In this document: positions 19,255 through 32,088 of the stretch, piece after piece
Numbering within the stretch: the first letter of the stretch is position 1
Layout of the letters: each line of letters starts with the position of its first letter
NCBI GenBank assembly: GCA_035079385.1
Contig: JAVHKY010000005.1
Span: forward strand, 1,798,001-1,862,000
Source of the DNA: Aspidiotus rigidus
Taxonomy: Eukaryota > Arthropoda > Insecta > Hemiptera > Diaspididae
Direction: 5' to 3'
DNA length: 64,000 nucleotides
The notes under the pieces: model-generated
Told to the model about the DNA's origin: nothing
Databases searched by the model: none
Seen by the model: the letters and a program-made list of their open reading frames with translations, nothing else
Program-made: the position numbers and the translations under genes

Positions 19255-19680
19255 TTTGGTATCCCGCGCGCTGTCCACCGTCTGCCGTCCGCCGTGCTGT
19301 ATCCAGTAAAACTGACCTACGACGTCATCAGATCGTGACGTCACAGGGAGACTTCGAAAATTTTCAGTTTGCTTGCAGAACGATTGTGACTTGGTGACAC
19401 AACAAAATCAAGCTGTTGCTGTTCATTGTGCGTGTGTGTATCTTTGCTTCTGATAATAAGATTAAAGACACGCGGAGGGAGGGGGAGACTTGAAAAATTT
19501 TCACCTTGGAGGTTTTTTGACCTTGGATTTGAAAAAATAGCTTGGAGGTCGAAATTTTTCCAAGTCCCTTTCCTGTCATATATGACTGTATATAGCTTGA
19601 GAGTCGAAATTTTCCCTAGTCCCCCTCCTATCATATTACAATTTGACTAACTTCGTTAAGGAAGCCGTCGTTTTTGTTGT
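19255..19680. repeat. Decayed dispersed repeat with 45-bp minisatellite units
   Basis: It contains the CG-rich block 'ccgtctgccgtccgccgtgc', the 'gacgtcatcagatcgtgacg' word also present at 24.7-25.0 kb, several inverted minisatellite monomers (19545-19635) and the 'taacttcgttaaggaagccg' border at 19649-19668. Overlapping frames here are not genes. Confidence 0.6.
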
Positions 19681-20074
19681 TGCTCGACTGCAAGCAACGA
19701 TCAGGAGCCTATTGGAAAATATTTTTTACATGAAAATTTTAATGTATGTAGAAAAGTTTTACTAAAAAAATACAGGGGGTTTGTTCTTTGGCTAAAGTAT
19801 TTATTTATTTATCAATTTAAGGTGCCGCCCCTCAGCCTTACGGCCAATTGGGGGGACGTTTTAAAATCATAGATAATAAAATGGTAGCTTTTAAATCTTA
19901 GTAAAAATTCTTACTAGGATCTTAGGTATTTAATTGGTAAAAACAGAAAATACTGATGCTTAGGAAAAAAATAGAAGTGCTAGTATTCTGCGAAAAGAAA
20001 AAACATAAAAAAGAAAGGAGTACTCGTACAAAAGGAAACATAAAGAATAAATTTTGTAGGTAAAAAAACAAAAC
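19681..20074 (-). other. 3' flank of the CRAL-TRIO gene
   Basis: Sequence downstream of the minus-strand stop. Several AATAAA-type words on the minus strand (around 19800-19830, where the plus strand reads 'tttatttattta') could serve polyadenylation. The site cannot be fixed from sequence alone. Confidence 0.35.
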
Positions 20075-23000
20075 TTAATCGATAGAGAGTTGCTTGAATG
20101 AGCCTTCCATACCGAAAAGATCATCGTGTGTCTTGGGTTTGCCAGGACGTTTCGTTTCGTCGGCCTTAATATTTTCTTCAGCCAGGAACCATTGACGGTA
20201 AGTAATCATCAACTCGAGCCATCGTTCTGAAAAATTAAAATACGCTCAGAAAATGGACTCCAAAACGACACGATAAGAAGGTACGAAGAATTTCACGAAC
20301 CGTTGATCTCTTCAAGAGATCCAGCCGAACCGCCATACTCTTTAGGAAGAATTTCTTTCGGGACGTATTCGAACAAGGAGTTCACATCTTGATGGACATA
20401 TATCTGAAATCGTCAAAATATCTAGTCAGTTATATACGAGTAGTATGTAAATGATTATGATTCCAAAATTTTAGAAGTGAACGTACCCGTTCGCGGAGTT
20501 TTTCTTTGAGAATGGGTTTGACGAAGTTGATAATTGTGTCGACCAGCGGAGACACGTTGATGACATGCACTTCTTTCACCTTTACCGGGTAAGCCTCCTA
20601 TTGGATAAAGAAATGTCACAAATAAATTGACCGACGTACATAAAAATAGAATCAAAATGACTCGAAGTACACGAAATGTTAGACTGAAAGAATGTTTTGC
20701 ACCAATTTGATTTATTTATAATATTATATTATGCATCTATTTAAAAATGGGTGTTCGCGACTTGTGTACTCTAGATTGTTAATAAGAAATTGCTGCGACT
20801 CTGAGAGTGTCCACCAAATATCGACCACTTTTTTCTTAACACTTGATAGAGCCAGAACTCGTTCAGAGGGATACAAGAACTATGATCAAGTTATGATATT
20901 TTTCCCAATATTGTACTTGGAAAATCATTCATGCCACACTCCCTACAGAGGGTGCATCCCAATGCAGGATTGTTCGAACAACTGGAAAATTTTATTTTCT
21001 CGTCGTACGTGGGTAAGTCGATTCATATGGAGTAAGGAAAGATTCGTACTTAATAATAAAGAAACTTTACAGAGATGCACATAAAATTATATTTTCCAAG
21101 GGAGGAAATACAAGGTAGACGCACGTTTCGCGACGACGTTAGAACGCCGCATCATCAGTACAAATGAACATCAAAAGCACGATACAAAAGTGAAACAAAC
21201 AGAATAAAACGAATTACTCATACGATGGTATTATCATGTCCCGCATTCCTGTAGACACGTGTAATGAAGTTGGGGTAATTCATACACGTATCATTGAGTG
21301 AAAGTTAACGAACTGCGGGGTGAGATGCTCGCGTTTGCATATTTTTAGAAAGGCAATATGAGATGAGTACCGAATCACTTTTGTACGGAGCTCGCGATAC
21401 TTCCACAAAATTCTGGCAGTAGTAGCCGTATTAATAAATAAAATGTGATCTCTCACCCCGCAGTTCGTTAACTTTCACTCAATGATACGTGTATGAATTA
21501 CCCCAACTTCATTACACGTGTCTACAGGAATGCGGGACATGATAATACCATCGTATGAGTAATTCGTTTTATTCTGTTTGTTTCACTTTTGTATCGTGCT
21601 TTTGATGTTCATTTGTACTGATGATGCGGCGTTCTAACGTCGTCGCGAAACGTGCGTCTACCTTGTATTTCCTCCCTTGGAAAATATAATTTTATGTGCA
21701 TCTCTGTAAAGTTTCTTTATTATTAAGTATGACGAGTTGCAAAGACCACATTTTATTTATTAATACGGCTACTACTGCCAGAATTTTGTGGAAGTATCGC
21801 GAGCTCCGTACAAAAGTGATTCGGTACTCATCTCATATTGCCTTTCTAAAAATATGCAAACGCGAGCATCTCACCCCGCAGTTCGTTAACTTTCACTCAA
21901 TGATACGTGTATGAATTACCCCAACTTCATTACACGTGTCTACAGGAATGCGGGACATGATAATACCATCGTATGAGTAATTCGTTTTATTCTGTTTGTT
22001 TCACTTTTGTATCGTGCTTTTGATGTTCATTTGTACTGATGATGCGGCGTTCTAACGTCGTCGCGAAACGTGCGTCTACCTTGTATTTCCTCCCTTGGAA
22101 AATATAATTTTATGTGCATCTCTGTAAAGTTTCTTTATTATTAAGTATGACGAGTTGCAAAGACCACATTTTATTTATTTAGGAAAGATTCGGATAAATT
22201 TTTACCTGGACGCAAATGAAAAATTTCTTGAGCAAAGCCGGAGTGAATTTCGCAAAATGTTGGGCAAAATTTTGTGGCGTCGCTACAGAAGCATCTATAA
22301 TGTAAATATCACCAGCGACTCCAACTAATTCTTCTTTCAGACGAATGTCTCCGATCATTAGCACGGCCTTCATAGCGTCAGCAACTGTGGCGGCCACGTG
22401 CTCCATATCGACCCCTCGCATTATAACCACGCGTCGTCCGTTCTTCGTTAGGCCGGGCAGCGGAGGAATATTCCTGCAAAATACAACGTCTCTCAGTAGT
22501 ACATCTGTACCTCCTTTTCCGATTCTAAGTAATCACTATTTTCATTTACACTATTCTCATAACTTCTCTGATTTCTGGTAGCGTTGGATCTCTGTTGCTG
22601 AAAAATTCTGGTACTGCAGCCCGCATGGTGAAATACATGTCCAACTTTCTCTTCGTCTTCTCGAGCGAGAATTTGCAGCCGCGAAGGAAGGTCATGATTC
22701 TTGCATCATCTGTTTGGGCAGAGAGAGAGAAAATAAAGTTTTTTATTTGAACGGGTTTACCCATCAATAATGATGTTAATCGGACGCATCGTTTAAAAAG
22801 GTGGAAATTAATCAAATATTTCGGATAACCAAGTTCACGAGGCGTAATAAAAATCTACGGTTAAAGTTGACCTTCGCTTGTTTTTATTTAATAATATTAA
22901 ATTGGTTGCACACGAACGTAATGCGGTTTCTTTTTATTTTCTTTCTAATGATCAATTTTCCTCTTCTTTATCTCATTAAGCAACGAACAGATCAAAAATA

Positions 23001-26000
23001 TGATTATTTGTAGTTATAACTCCTATTTCAATCCGGATATATCTTCATTTCTGTTTGACAAAGAATATCAACGAGAGGAAAAAAATCACATTAATAATTA
23101 TACATCATTTATAAATGAATTGACCCACATTCACGAAAAGATTCAAGGTTAAAAAGTCAGCCGCTGTTTCAAACAGTTTTTATGAGGTATTCTGATCGAT
23201 TAATTAAAAATTAATGAGACATAATTATTCTTAAAAATTGTGTTCATTAAGTTCTCAAAAGTCTCTTCTTATACGATGATGGCGACCTTTTTAGCTTTCG
23301 TCGAGCTTGATTGGTTCACCGAAAATAGGAGTCCGAGATAAAAAGTGGATAAATTTCCTTCAAGAAATACAAAACGAATGAAGATACGATCGGCGCGGCG
23401 GGAGGTGCATATAACTCATACGAATCATTCATTGAATCAAGTGTTTTCTGATATTTATTTGATCATATTTTATGTGCTTACTAGTCACTGTGTCCTGACA
23501 CACTACCCTCGGGGGAGCTCACAAATGCATTTGTTTTGTACATCCATCTTCATGAAATCTTTTAATTCAGTTTTTTGTCAATTCCACAATCAGCCCGTAC
23601 CAAATTTCACAATTTGGACCGAATAGCGCTAGTATCGCCCAATACGAAAATGGGAAAACTTATGGGCAGTGCGGGTGAAGAGTGGAAAGTTTCTTTGAAT
23701 ATGATCTGGATAAATTACTCTGTGAGAAGATGGTTTGTAGACAAACTTTCTGCTTTTTATATTCAGATACCTTAAGACTGCGGGATTACTCTTGGAAAAA
23801 CCGTCAGTCTCTTGACTGTTTCGACTAGGACTACTACTGGAAAAAGCTCACCCGTCACGGTTTGTTATCATATCGTTATAAATCATCTCATCAAGGACAC
23901 TATATTAGGCTAACTGGTCTCGTAAATGTTTATATTATCAGATATTTAAATTGAATTCTAAATTGGAGTCCCGAAAGAATCTAAAATTTTTTGAAGAGCT
24001 ATCGATAATACAAAAATTTTCAATTCCAACTTTTTTTCACAGCTGACATTTTTCCTAGTTTTCCTCCTGTCGTGTAGAGCCAGAATCTTTTTCAAGTCCA
24101 ACTTCTCTATTCAGGTAGGTCAATTTCTGCCGAGCGGCGGACAGGAGGACATCAAGATAATAAAAAAAAAAACTCCCTCCGCCCATAGAACAGTTTGCCT
24201 GTCAAGATTTCGACCCTCGCTACTTTAGAAGTTGGTCTATTCGCGAATTCGGACAATGGCTCCGTGTCTATCGGAAAAATAAATACTATTTGTTGATTAG
24301 TGCAATTTGGTCGAGAAGGTGAAGATGTGAGAAATCTCAAGTCGAACTCATCTAAAAGATAATTATGAGAGCTACGACTTTTATTTTCTACATCTTTCTA
24401 AATAAAAAACCGAAGTTAAACGAGGAGCGCAGGGAACCTGTTTCATGAGTCAAATGGGATTTGGTATTGAAAATTCAATGAAACCTAGATCTAGATAAAG
24501 CTAGTCTAAAGAAGGCCTAGACCTACTATAAGCCTAGTATAATATAGTTTGAGAGGCTAAATTTTTCCAAGTCCCCCTCCCATCATATATAGCTCGAGAG
24601 TCCAAATTTTGTTTCATATATGGCTCGAGAGTCGGAATTTTTCCAAGTTTTTGGCTGGACGGCGCACGGCAAATTTCTCAAAAAGCCCCCATAAAACAGG
24701 TTCCCTGTTAAAAAACTGATTTATGACTCCTTAAGGTTGTGACGTCACACAAAGTTGACATTTGACGTCATCAAAATGTGATGTCACATGCTCCGTCTCA
24801 AGCTTTATTCATTATAGGAGGGTAACTAAGAAAAAGAACTGATCTGTGACATCATCAGATTGTGACATCACAAGGTTGAATAAACGAGGGGTGGCAGGAA
24901 ACGTGTTATATGGGGCACGTGGTACCAGAAAAATGACATGCCTCACCCCGAAAGCTACATATGATGGGAAGGGAACTTCAAAAAAAAAAAACTGATCTAT
25001 GACGTCATCAAACTGTGGCGTCACAGATATGATATGAGGGGGACTTATCAATTTTTGAGTTCCGAGCTTTGCTGACATACCGGCCGGACAGCGGACTTTT
25101 TTTCCGAAAACGACGGATTTGGTATTGAAAATTCAATGAAGCCTAGACGTGGATAAAGCTAGTCTAAAGAAGGCCTAGACCTACTATAAGCCTAGTATAA
25201 TATATTATTGGAACTCATAATGAGTGAGTGAGGTGTGAGTAGAGCACTAATATTGAAAAAGGGTTTTTCAATTGTACAAATCTACTTTATTAGTTGCTTA
25301 TTCAAGAGTACTTTCGGCTGTTATCGCATCATCAGTTGTGTCGCAACTGGAGAACAAGGCCTTAACCATGAGTTTTTATAGTATAACACTGTGATCTTAT
25401 TGGCTATAACAATGCTGTGTTGTGATTGGTTCATTTCTTAGAAACTTATTCTTACAATAATATGACATTGTGTTCTTATTGGCTAAAATATACTGCTTTG
25501 TGATTGGTTCAATCTATTGTTCTAAATACTGCGTTTCTATTGGCCACCTGGATTCCTGCCGTCTCATTGGTTGGTTCTGTTCTTCTTCTCGCGTCCAATC
25601 ACCAGACCGAATAATTCTTTGCTGTCAAATGTGGTTACATTGTTCAGGCAGGCAGCCTTTATTCCTCTTGGCTTTTGCAATCTCCATTTGTTCCCAGAGT
25701 TTTCTTCTCTTTGTGCGATTCTCTACGTGTATGACTTCAAATATTCCTTCTCCATTGTGGTTTTCCTCGTTACAGTGTTCCCCTGACAGTGACTTGCCAT
25801 CTTCTTTCTTCTCGACGTTTTGTGCTCCTTTCTCCTGATCTCAAACTTTCTCCCAGTCTCACCCATAGATTCTCTCGCACTGTTCACAACTGAGCTTGTA
25901 CACTCCGCTCAAGCTTTCCTTGTCCTCTTGTTCCGTCTGGTCATTGCTGATTCTCTTCACCATGGATTGGTTATTCTGGATACCCACATTCACATCGTAG

Positions 26001-29000
26001 CCATTGAACGACTTTATTACCTTGTTTGTGTACTTCCCTATATATGGTATCGATCCGGAGTACTTTCTGACTATGCTATCATGGGTTCCTTTCTTTGTTT
26101 CCATTTTCCCAAAGACTCCCTCCACCACACATCTGCGGTAGCCATTGGCTTCTGCGATCTGCTTTACTATCTCAACCTCTTTCCTCTTCTCTTCGTTGTT
26201 CTTGAGGATAGAAATTGCCAGATAGCAGTAGTTCTGGATAGTAGTTCTGGATTGCCGCCAACTTATGCCTGGGGTGGTGGTAGGAGTCATTTGGGATGAT
26301 GGTGTCAGTATGCGTCGGCTTCCTGTAGATTTTGTATTCTATCCTATTGTTCTCCATTGGGGGTGTAAGGTGCAAATTGTTGATGGTCTCATTGCCTTTT
26401 TCTACTGTGAATTTGATGCTCTCATTCATCGCGTTCATTTCTGAAAGGAATAGATCCACCTGTCTATCAGTACCTGACCACACAATTAGGATATCATCTA
26501 CATATCTGGCCCAGTGTTTGAACGAGTTTCTGAACTTGCTGCCCTTCAATATCTTATTTTCCATATCATTCATGAATATCTCCGCCAGTATTGGTGACAG
26601 CGGTGATCCCATCGCAAGTCCCCTTTCCTGACTGCAGAACCTTTTATTGAAGCGGCAGTAATTCTGGCTCAAGATCTGCACTACGTTGGCGTACTTCGAC
26701 CCATCGGGATTCCTATGGTACCTGTTGCTTTTGAGCAGGGTGAGAAGTTCCTCCCTTGCTCTCCAGTTGCGACACAACTGATGATGGGATAACACCCGAA
26801 ACTACTCTTGAATAAGCAACTAATAAAGTAAATTTGTACAATTGAAAAACCCTTTTTCAATAGTATAATATAGTTTGAGAGTCTAAATTTTTCCAAGTCC
26901 CTTTCCTATCATATATGGCTCGAGAGTCGAAATTTTTCCAAGTTTTTTGCTGGACGGCGCACGGCAAATTTCTCAAAAAGCCCCCCATAAAACAGGTTTT
27001 TTGTTAACAATACTTAGGGTAGTAGAGTTGATATTACGTTTATAACATCTTATGGTCAAGAAGACCATATCTATTTACTTTTTAGTGCATTATAGAAAGC
27101 GATATAAGCACTCTCACTAGATTCCGAATTCGCGAATAAAGCCCTGTAGAACGTTGTAGGCCTATACTAGTCTGTTCAGACGAACGAGTGGAGCGAGCGA
27201 CCTAGTCAGCCTAACAAACAGCATATTATTAGACTTATAGTACACTAATGGCGTTCAATAAGTTGTCTCTGAGCCAGTCAGCGTAACATACTGTATCCAG
27301 GAAACTATAATTTAAACTGAGAAACAGTGGGTGGAAAGCGAAGAAATCCATCATCAGCTAGAACAGAATTTCGGATTTATAAATACTGGTAGAGAGGGAT
27401 GGTACTATGACTTCAACATGAACAGCGGTTATGGTCGGAAGAATCAATTCAGTATCGTCGACACAATCGATATGTTATATCGAAATGTAGCCCAGCCCGT
27501 CAGTTATTTAGCCCCCGGCATAGAGCAATCATATAAAATTCCACATAACGTGTATCTGGAGGAGGCACATTAGTTCCTGCATTAGCATTTTTCCCCTTTC
27601 TTTTGACGTAGTCAAGAGCTCTGGTACACATTTGTGAGCTCCCACCCCTCATCTAAAGCTCGATAGTCGAAATTTCTCAAAGTCCCTAAGAAGTTAGCCC
27701 GAGTCCCTACCCCCTCAGCATCAAGAAAATTGGATGGCGGACGGTTTTCCCAAATAATGCCTCGGAAAAGCCAGGTTTAACTAGCTCTACGATCGGAGTT
27801 TTTCTAAAGTAAGGTCAGAGGGTTTCCACGCATTTTCTCGAATGGTATTTCCTCAAATAGTCATCGCATCTCTTTCAGCCACAATTTGTCGGAAGATGGT
27901 AGACCTCAGGTCTCAGATATTTTTTCCGAAAATTCCTTCTCAAGAAAACAGGACCGGTGACCACCTCAAAATTCGCACCGTTTTTCTTTTGAAATGGATA
28001 TTTATTATTATTATAATTTTTCGGCCTTATTTTTTTGGGTGGTGTCGACAACAGCTCTAGGCCAATTACCACCGACACCACCCTGACATAAGGCTGGGGC
28101 TCATTCTAAAATTTGCGTAACGAAATCGCGAGACGAAAATGACGTCACGAGCTGATGATATGAAAGAGTCTTACAAAAATTTCGACCTTTTTCATTACTT
28201 TGAGACCTCTATCCTTGACCTCTATTATACTAGGCTCAAGATATAGTATACTAGGCTATACTAGAAAAACTCGCGAAACGGAAATGACTTCACGAACTAA
28301 TGATGTCGTAAGGACTTGGAAACCTCGCTACTTTGAAATCTGTATCCTTAGCCTTTATTTTACCAGGCCTGACGTACAGTATACTTCATTCATGATTACA
28401 AATCGAAAATTTAGCGATAATTTCGATATAGAAGTCGATTATTATGGACTTCGAATGTTTTCTATCACCGAGCTATGGATTAATGATATCTGGAGAGATG
28501 GAGAAGATGGAGGCCTATCGACACAATAGCCTGTACAGTCCTGTATATTATTCGACAGAGGAAGGACTTTGAAGAGAAGCGTCCTCCTGCTCCTTAGTAC
28601 GGCGACTCTGAACGTACATTTTAAAAATTATTATTTGTCTATCCTATATAGGGTTGTTCATGGAGAATTTAGCCAGCCAGTAGATGCTGCGCATCCATAA
28701 TAATCTTCATAACTTATACAATACTATTGAGAGGACTCTAATAAATCGATTAGATCCATCTATCCTGAGGATCACTCGAAAACTAATTTCTCGTTAACAA
28801 GGTTGAATAATATTGTAACATCGTGCAGTCATTAAAGACAACTGGTTGAATGGTTTCCGAGAATTGGCAATAACAAATTTGAGAGAAAATTGAGAGCTGC
28901 TCAAATAATTAACTGATCCACAAGAAAGGATCACATGCATGATAGTTTAACCAAGTACGAAGAAAATCCACTCATTGGTTTTGGAGGAGTTCGCCTGACA

Positions 29001-29904
29001 AAAAAAAAAGCGTTATAAATATATATAAGGAAACCTGAAATTTTTTTTATTAGTCTCACAGTGTTCTAGAACATCTCAAAATTCATTTCCGGGCTTACCC
29101 GCCCTAAATGTGTCGGGAGCAATAGGCAAACGACTGGTATGTTATTGAGGGACGAAATTCATGAGCAATTTTCTGCAATACCTTTTCAAATACAGTAGGT
29201 ATATCAAATGTTGTAATTCTCTTCTCCATCAAATTATGTACCTTGTATGAATACGTAGCAAAATTTTGATAGAAATTAATTTTCGTCGATCTTTTTCAGT
29301 GGCGAAGGTTATTTTACTCCGTATTTGTCGTCTCATACTTTCGTCGGCCGCTGTATGACCTTGTTTCTCGATCCATTGATGATTGATGAGTGATGAATAC
29401 TTGTTTTTTCATTTTTATTAAACGTAGTTAGGTACCTACTTCAATGAAAGATTTATCACGCAATATTTTTTGTTCACACTTTTGTGCACCGGAAGGTAGT
29501 GATTTTTGGGACAAAAATTCAAAAAAATTAACTTAATTTGAAAAAAAGAGAATGTTGAGACATGAGAAAAAGTCAGCAGTTTAGATTTACTCATAATTAT
29601 GGTATCTGAACGTATGGTTCATGACAGAAATTAATAAAGCGTCATCGATGAGTTTTTTTTCTTGCACTTACTGGATGTCTAATTGAAATGACAATTTGCT
29701 TCTTGTGGAAAAATATGCAACTGTAGAGTAGACCTACATAATTGTAAATCATTATCGTTACATACCTTCCCAATTCGGCAAGTGAGGTTGTCTCGCGAGC
29801 CATTCTTTAATATGAGCCAAATCACTGTCTCTGGTATTGACATCCTCATTGAGTTCAGATCGAATACGCAATTGCTGCTCCGGAGACGGTTGTACTAGGG
29901 TCAT
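20075..29904 (-). CDS. CRAL-TRIO domain protein (alpha-tocopherol transfer protein-like)
   Basis: Coding exons in transcript order: 29904-29766, 22709-22550, 22473-22206, 20597-20487, 20403-20301 and 20226-20075. Splice sites are GT-AG and phases agree, giving 310 aa. The family carries hydrophobic ligands (tocopherol, retinoids, phosphoinositides) in the cytosol. The N-terminal helical CRAL-TRIO_N region (about residues 25-75) shows 'IMTFLRGCKFSLEKTKRKLD'. The lipid-binding domain (about 95-255) shows 'GDIYIIDASVATP', 'EAYPVKVKEVHVIN' and 'ILPKEYGG', a hallmark end. The C-terminal tail 'WFLAEE' ... 'GKPKTHDDLFGMEGSFKQL' is typical of the insect subfamily. The ATG at 29904 is preceded by an acceptor (exon start 29923), so a 5' UTR exon lies further upstream. 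Intron 1 (6.9 kb) and intron 3 (1.6 kb) hold retroelement insertions. The physiological ligand is not predictable. Confidence 0.9.
21115..21161 (-). ncRNA. Hammerhead-ribozyme-like core, inverted copy
   Basis: Reverse complement of the core described at 21615-21661. It lies in the inverted terminal-repeat copy. Confidence 0.45.
21615..21661 (+). ncRNA. Hammerhead-ribozyme-like core in Penelope terminal repeat
   Basis: GUA, then CUGAUGA (21618-21624), one extra U, stem II GCGGCG/CGUCGC, then GAAA (21647-21650). Stem III is ACG/CGU with a UG loop. Predicted cleavage is after the C of CGUC (21658), and UAC pairs back to GUA for stem I. The core bases and the three stems fit a type I hammerhead. 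The unpaired U after CUGAUGA departs from the canonical pair there. Activity is untested. Confidence 0.5.
22033..22079 (+). ncRNA. Hammerhead-ribozyme-like core, second direct copy
   Basis: Same core as 21615-21661, 418 bp downstream (CTGATGA at 22036-22042). Tandem ribozymes would be expected to release a unit-length RNA of about 418 nt. Confidence 0.5.
24400..27010. repeat. Dispersed compound repeat, split by a Penelope-like insertion
   Basis: The left part (24410-25204) has 'aaacgaggagcgcagggaac', 'gatttggtattgaaaattc', 'cctagacctactataagcc' and minisatellite monomers, the same blocks as 7955-9720. After the insertion, the right part resumes at 'agtataatata' then 'gtttgagagtctaaattt', the CG-rich 'tggacggcgcacggc' tract and 'cccccataaaacagg'. 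The 24.7-25.1 kb part also carries repeated 'gacgtcatca' words. Confidence 0.7.
25205..26861 (-). pseudogene. Penelope-like element, 5'-truncated, with inverted terminal repeats
   Basis: The 11-bp duplication AGTATAATATA flanks it (25194-25204 and 26862-26872). The minus-strand frame at 26795-26172 encodes the distal RT: 'QERGLAMGSPLSPILAEIFM' and 'ARYVDDILIVW' with the YVDD catalytic pair. After a frame break, 25859-26290 continues to 'LSGVYKLSCEQC', the start of the GIY-YIG endonuclease. The N-terminal RT half is missing. A terminal repeat lies at 25205-25400 (minus) and a shorter inverted piece at about 26765-26861 (plus), so the copy is closed by opposed ends. It is inactive. It is nested in a dispersed repeat within CRAL-TRIO intron 1. 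Confidence 0.85.
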
Positions 29905-29923
29905 GACGTATTCTAGAGTTCTC

Positions 29924-32085
29924 CTGCAACGTAGAGAAAAAAACAAAATAATAATCATAGAATTTCTTGCAAAAAAAGTTTTCATGCGTAGGTTAAATTA
30001 TTATGTGATTTAGAGAAACTTTCCAGTCGCTACTCGGTATTTATAATATGCAATATTTTACGAATTATGTTGAAGGTCGTTTTTGGTTTCAGTATTCTTA
30101 TACGTGAGCTATTGCTCTGTAAGTACTGAGTGAAGTTAAAATTCGGCACTAGTTTCTTCGATTGAGGTCCCGCGCTAACCCTCAATTATTTCTTTATTTC
30201 TCGCATCAGAGCTTACAAACAGACTGCAACCGTACGAAATGAATTTTTTTTTTCTCATCTCGAGTGAATCATTCCAATTTGCACAAATAGGTTAGCAGGG
30301 CATAGGAATTTAGTGAATCATACGATTATGCTACACGCATGTATTGAGGGATTCAACGATTATCGGGTAATACTCGTCAAATAATGAAGGATGAAAGTAT
30401 TCGATTCAACCGTAGAAAAATATATAAAACTCGAATAGCGCGAGATTTTTCGATAACGGTGTTACACTATCGTAAATAAAAACGTTGGTATTTTCAAGGA
30501 CGTTTCAATTGCTCGCTCACTCGAAACCGAATTACTATTTGCGGCCGTTCACATTTTTAGGTAAATGACTGCCTTAGACATGAAATAAACATTAAAGAAC
30601 AGCATAGTGTAGAGTAAGTTTTACAATGTAACAATTTTCTTGACGAAATCTGAGCGTGAAAATGAGAACAAAACGACAGAATATGGAAAATGGATTTGAT
30701 TAGAACTTGCATTTTGAAAAGTATGTTAGCATCTGAAGAAATCTTTTTTTTTTTTTACAAGCCTGAGACTGGCTTTGAGTTTTTGGGTAGGCCCTCAATA
30801 TTTTTCGACCTCCGCTCTTCTGACTAGTAAGGCGAAAAATTTTGCTGGCCTACCCTCAAAATTAGGCCTGTGTGTCCACACAAGTGCACTCGAAAATCAG
30901 GAAGGAGTTGAATTTGTAGATTACTGGTTTTGAAGAAGACGAGGATCGATGCGACCCTGTTAATAAGTGACTTCTACGATATACTTTGAATCTTAGGTTT
31001 TGGTTGCAGAGCGACTGCAGAAAACCAAGTATCAAAGGCAAAGAAAGTAACAAATACTTTCCTCGTCAAAGGAAAAACAGATAGGGCCATATTCAAGAAG
31101 GGACCGAACAATATAGAGAATCGCAGAATATTTATTGCGTGACCTGCAAGATTCATTTTGTTCCTTTTTTTCCCTTGACGGGGCATTACTTTTTTCGATG
31201 GTACATCCTCAGAAATGTTTCCGTCCGGTAGTTCGAAAATCTAACCTAATCCAAAGACGTGGAGAATTTGGCCTATATGCGTTAAGAAGAGGACGAGTAC
31301 TTCGGAAAATTTCATGGGATAGCAGAAGAAGGAGATGACTGATCTGGGAAAAATGAGCGCGACGTCATCAGGACTGATGTTATCAGAGTGTAACTTTCGT
31401 CAAGAAGACTCGTAAAAAAATTGAGCAAAGGGGGGAAGAGGCTAACTTAATTGAGGGACTTCCATGAAAAGAAGAAGAAAAAAAAGACTGATAGGCCAAA
31501 TACTCTTCCAACACTATTTCCTAGCCTCAAGTCACTTCCGATATTTGTCTATCGACCTCACCCCATCTCGCTCAGTTTAACCCTCTCCAGCAGCATTACA
31601 GGACCAGCCTAGTTTCCTGCTCTTCACATAGTTACTTAGACAGCGTTTTTAGGCTATAGTTTAGCCTCTTCCACAGTATTCTCTAGCTCAATTTAGCCTC
31701 CCCCATCTTGATTTTGTTTACTGATATATTATTATTGAAGGAAATCTCTATCTGGCAAAATCTGACCTACCCTAAAGAATGAACTGGAATTGGAAAAATG
31801 CCGACATTCGAACTTTAGTCTATGATAGGAAAAACAGTTAATGAAGGCAATATCCCGAGCAGTCAGCTAAATAACCTGCGAGTTATCTGTCATTGTCGTG
31901 AGAGTTTGAAACTACGTAAGAACAAGTATTGGATTCGAGGAAGAATTGTGAAAATTACATCCGGTTTCTCATGTAGGAAACGACTGAGTGCGTCTCATGA
32001 CTCTGTACAGACTGATGTAATGCTTCAGGGGTATGGCAGCCTTCTTACCTACTGTCAATCCATTTCTTCAATCATTGCGACTGAT
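29924..32085. other. Spacer upstream of CRAL-TRIO exon 1, no gene seen
   Basis: AT-rich. Frames at 30862-31186 and 31135-31338 have no recognisable domain. On the minus strand this would be the start of the 5' UTR intron of the CRAL-TRIO gene. Confidence 0.4.
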
Positions 32086-32088
32086 AAA

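Larger units (their letters stand above)
21047..22180. mobile_element. Penelope-like terminal repeats only: one inverted plus two direct copies
   Basis: A 12-bp duplication AGGAAAGATTCG flanks the insert (21035-21046 and 22181-22192). Inside, 21047-21448 is the reverse complement of a unit that then appears in direct orientation twice (21453 to about 21758, truncated at its start, and about 21759-22180), with a period of 418 bp. No coding sequence. Each copy carries CTGATGA ... GCGAAAC, the hammerhead-like core of Penelope terminal repeats. It sits in intron 3 of the CRAL-TRIO gene. Confidence 0.75.
22710..29765 (-). other. Intron 1 of the CRAL-TRIO gene
   Basis: Exon 1 ends in phase 1 and exon 2 supplies the two bases completing Asp (PNWE-DDARIM), so this is one intron. 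22710-24390 shows no gene. A dispersed repeat with a nested Penelope-like element covers 24400-27010. 27010-29765 is AT-rich with scattered decayed minisatellite words and no recognisable gene. Confidence 0.8.

Noticed and set aside
25470..26631. Plus-strand open frames at 25470-25838, 25820-26299 and 26332-26631
   Set aside because: They are antisense shadows of the minus-strand Penelope-like element.
29905..29985. N-terminal extension of the CRAL-TRIO protein (MKTFFARNSM start)
   Set aside because: It crosses a likely splice acceptor at 29924-29925, and the family normally starts close to the ATG at 29904.
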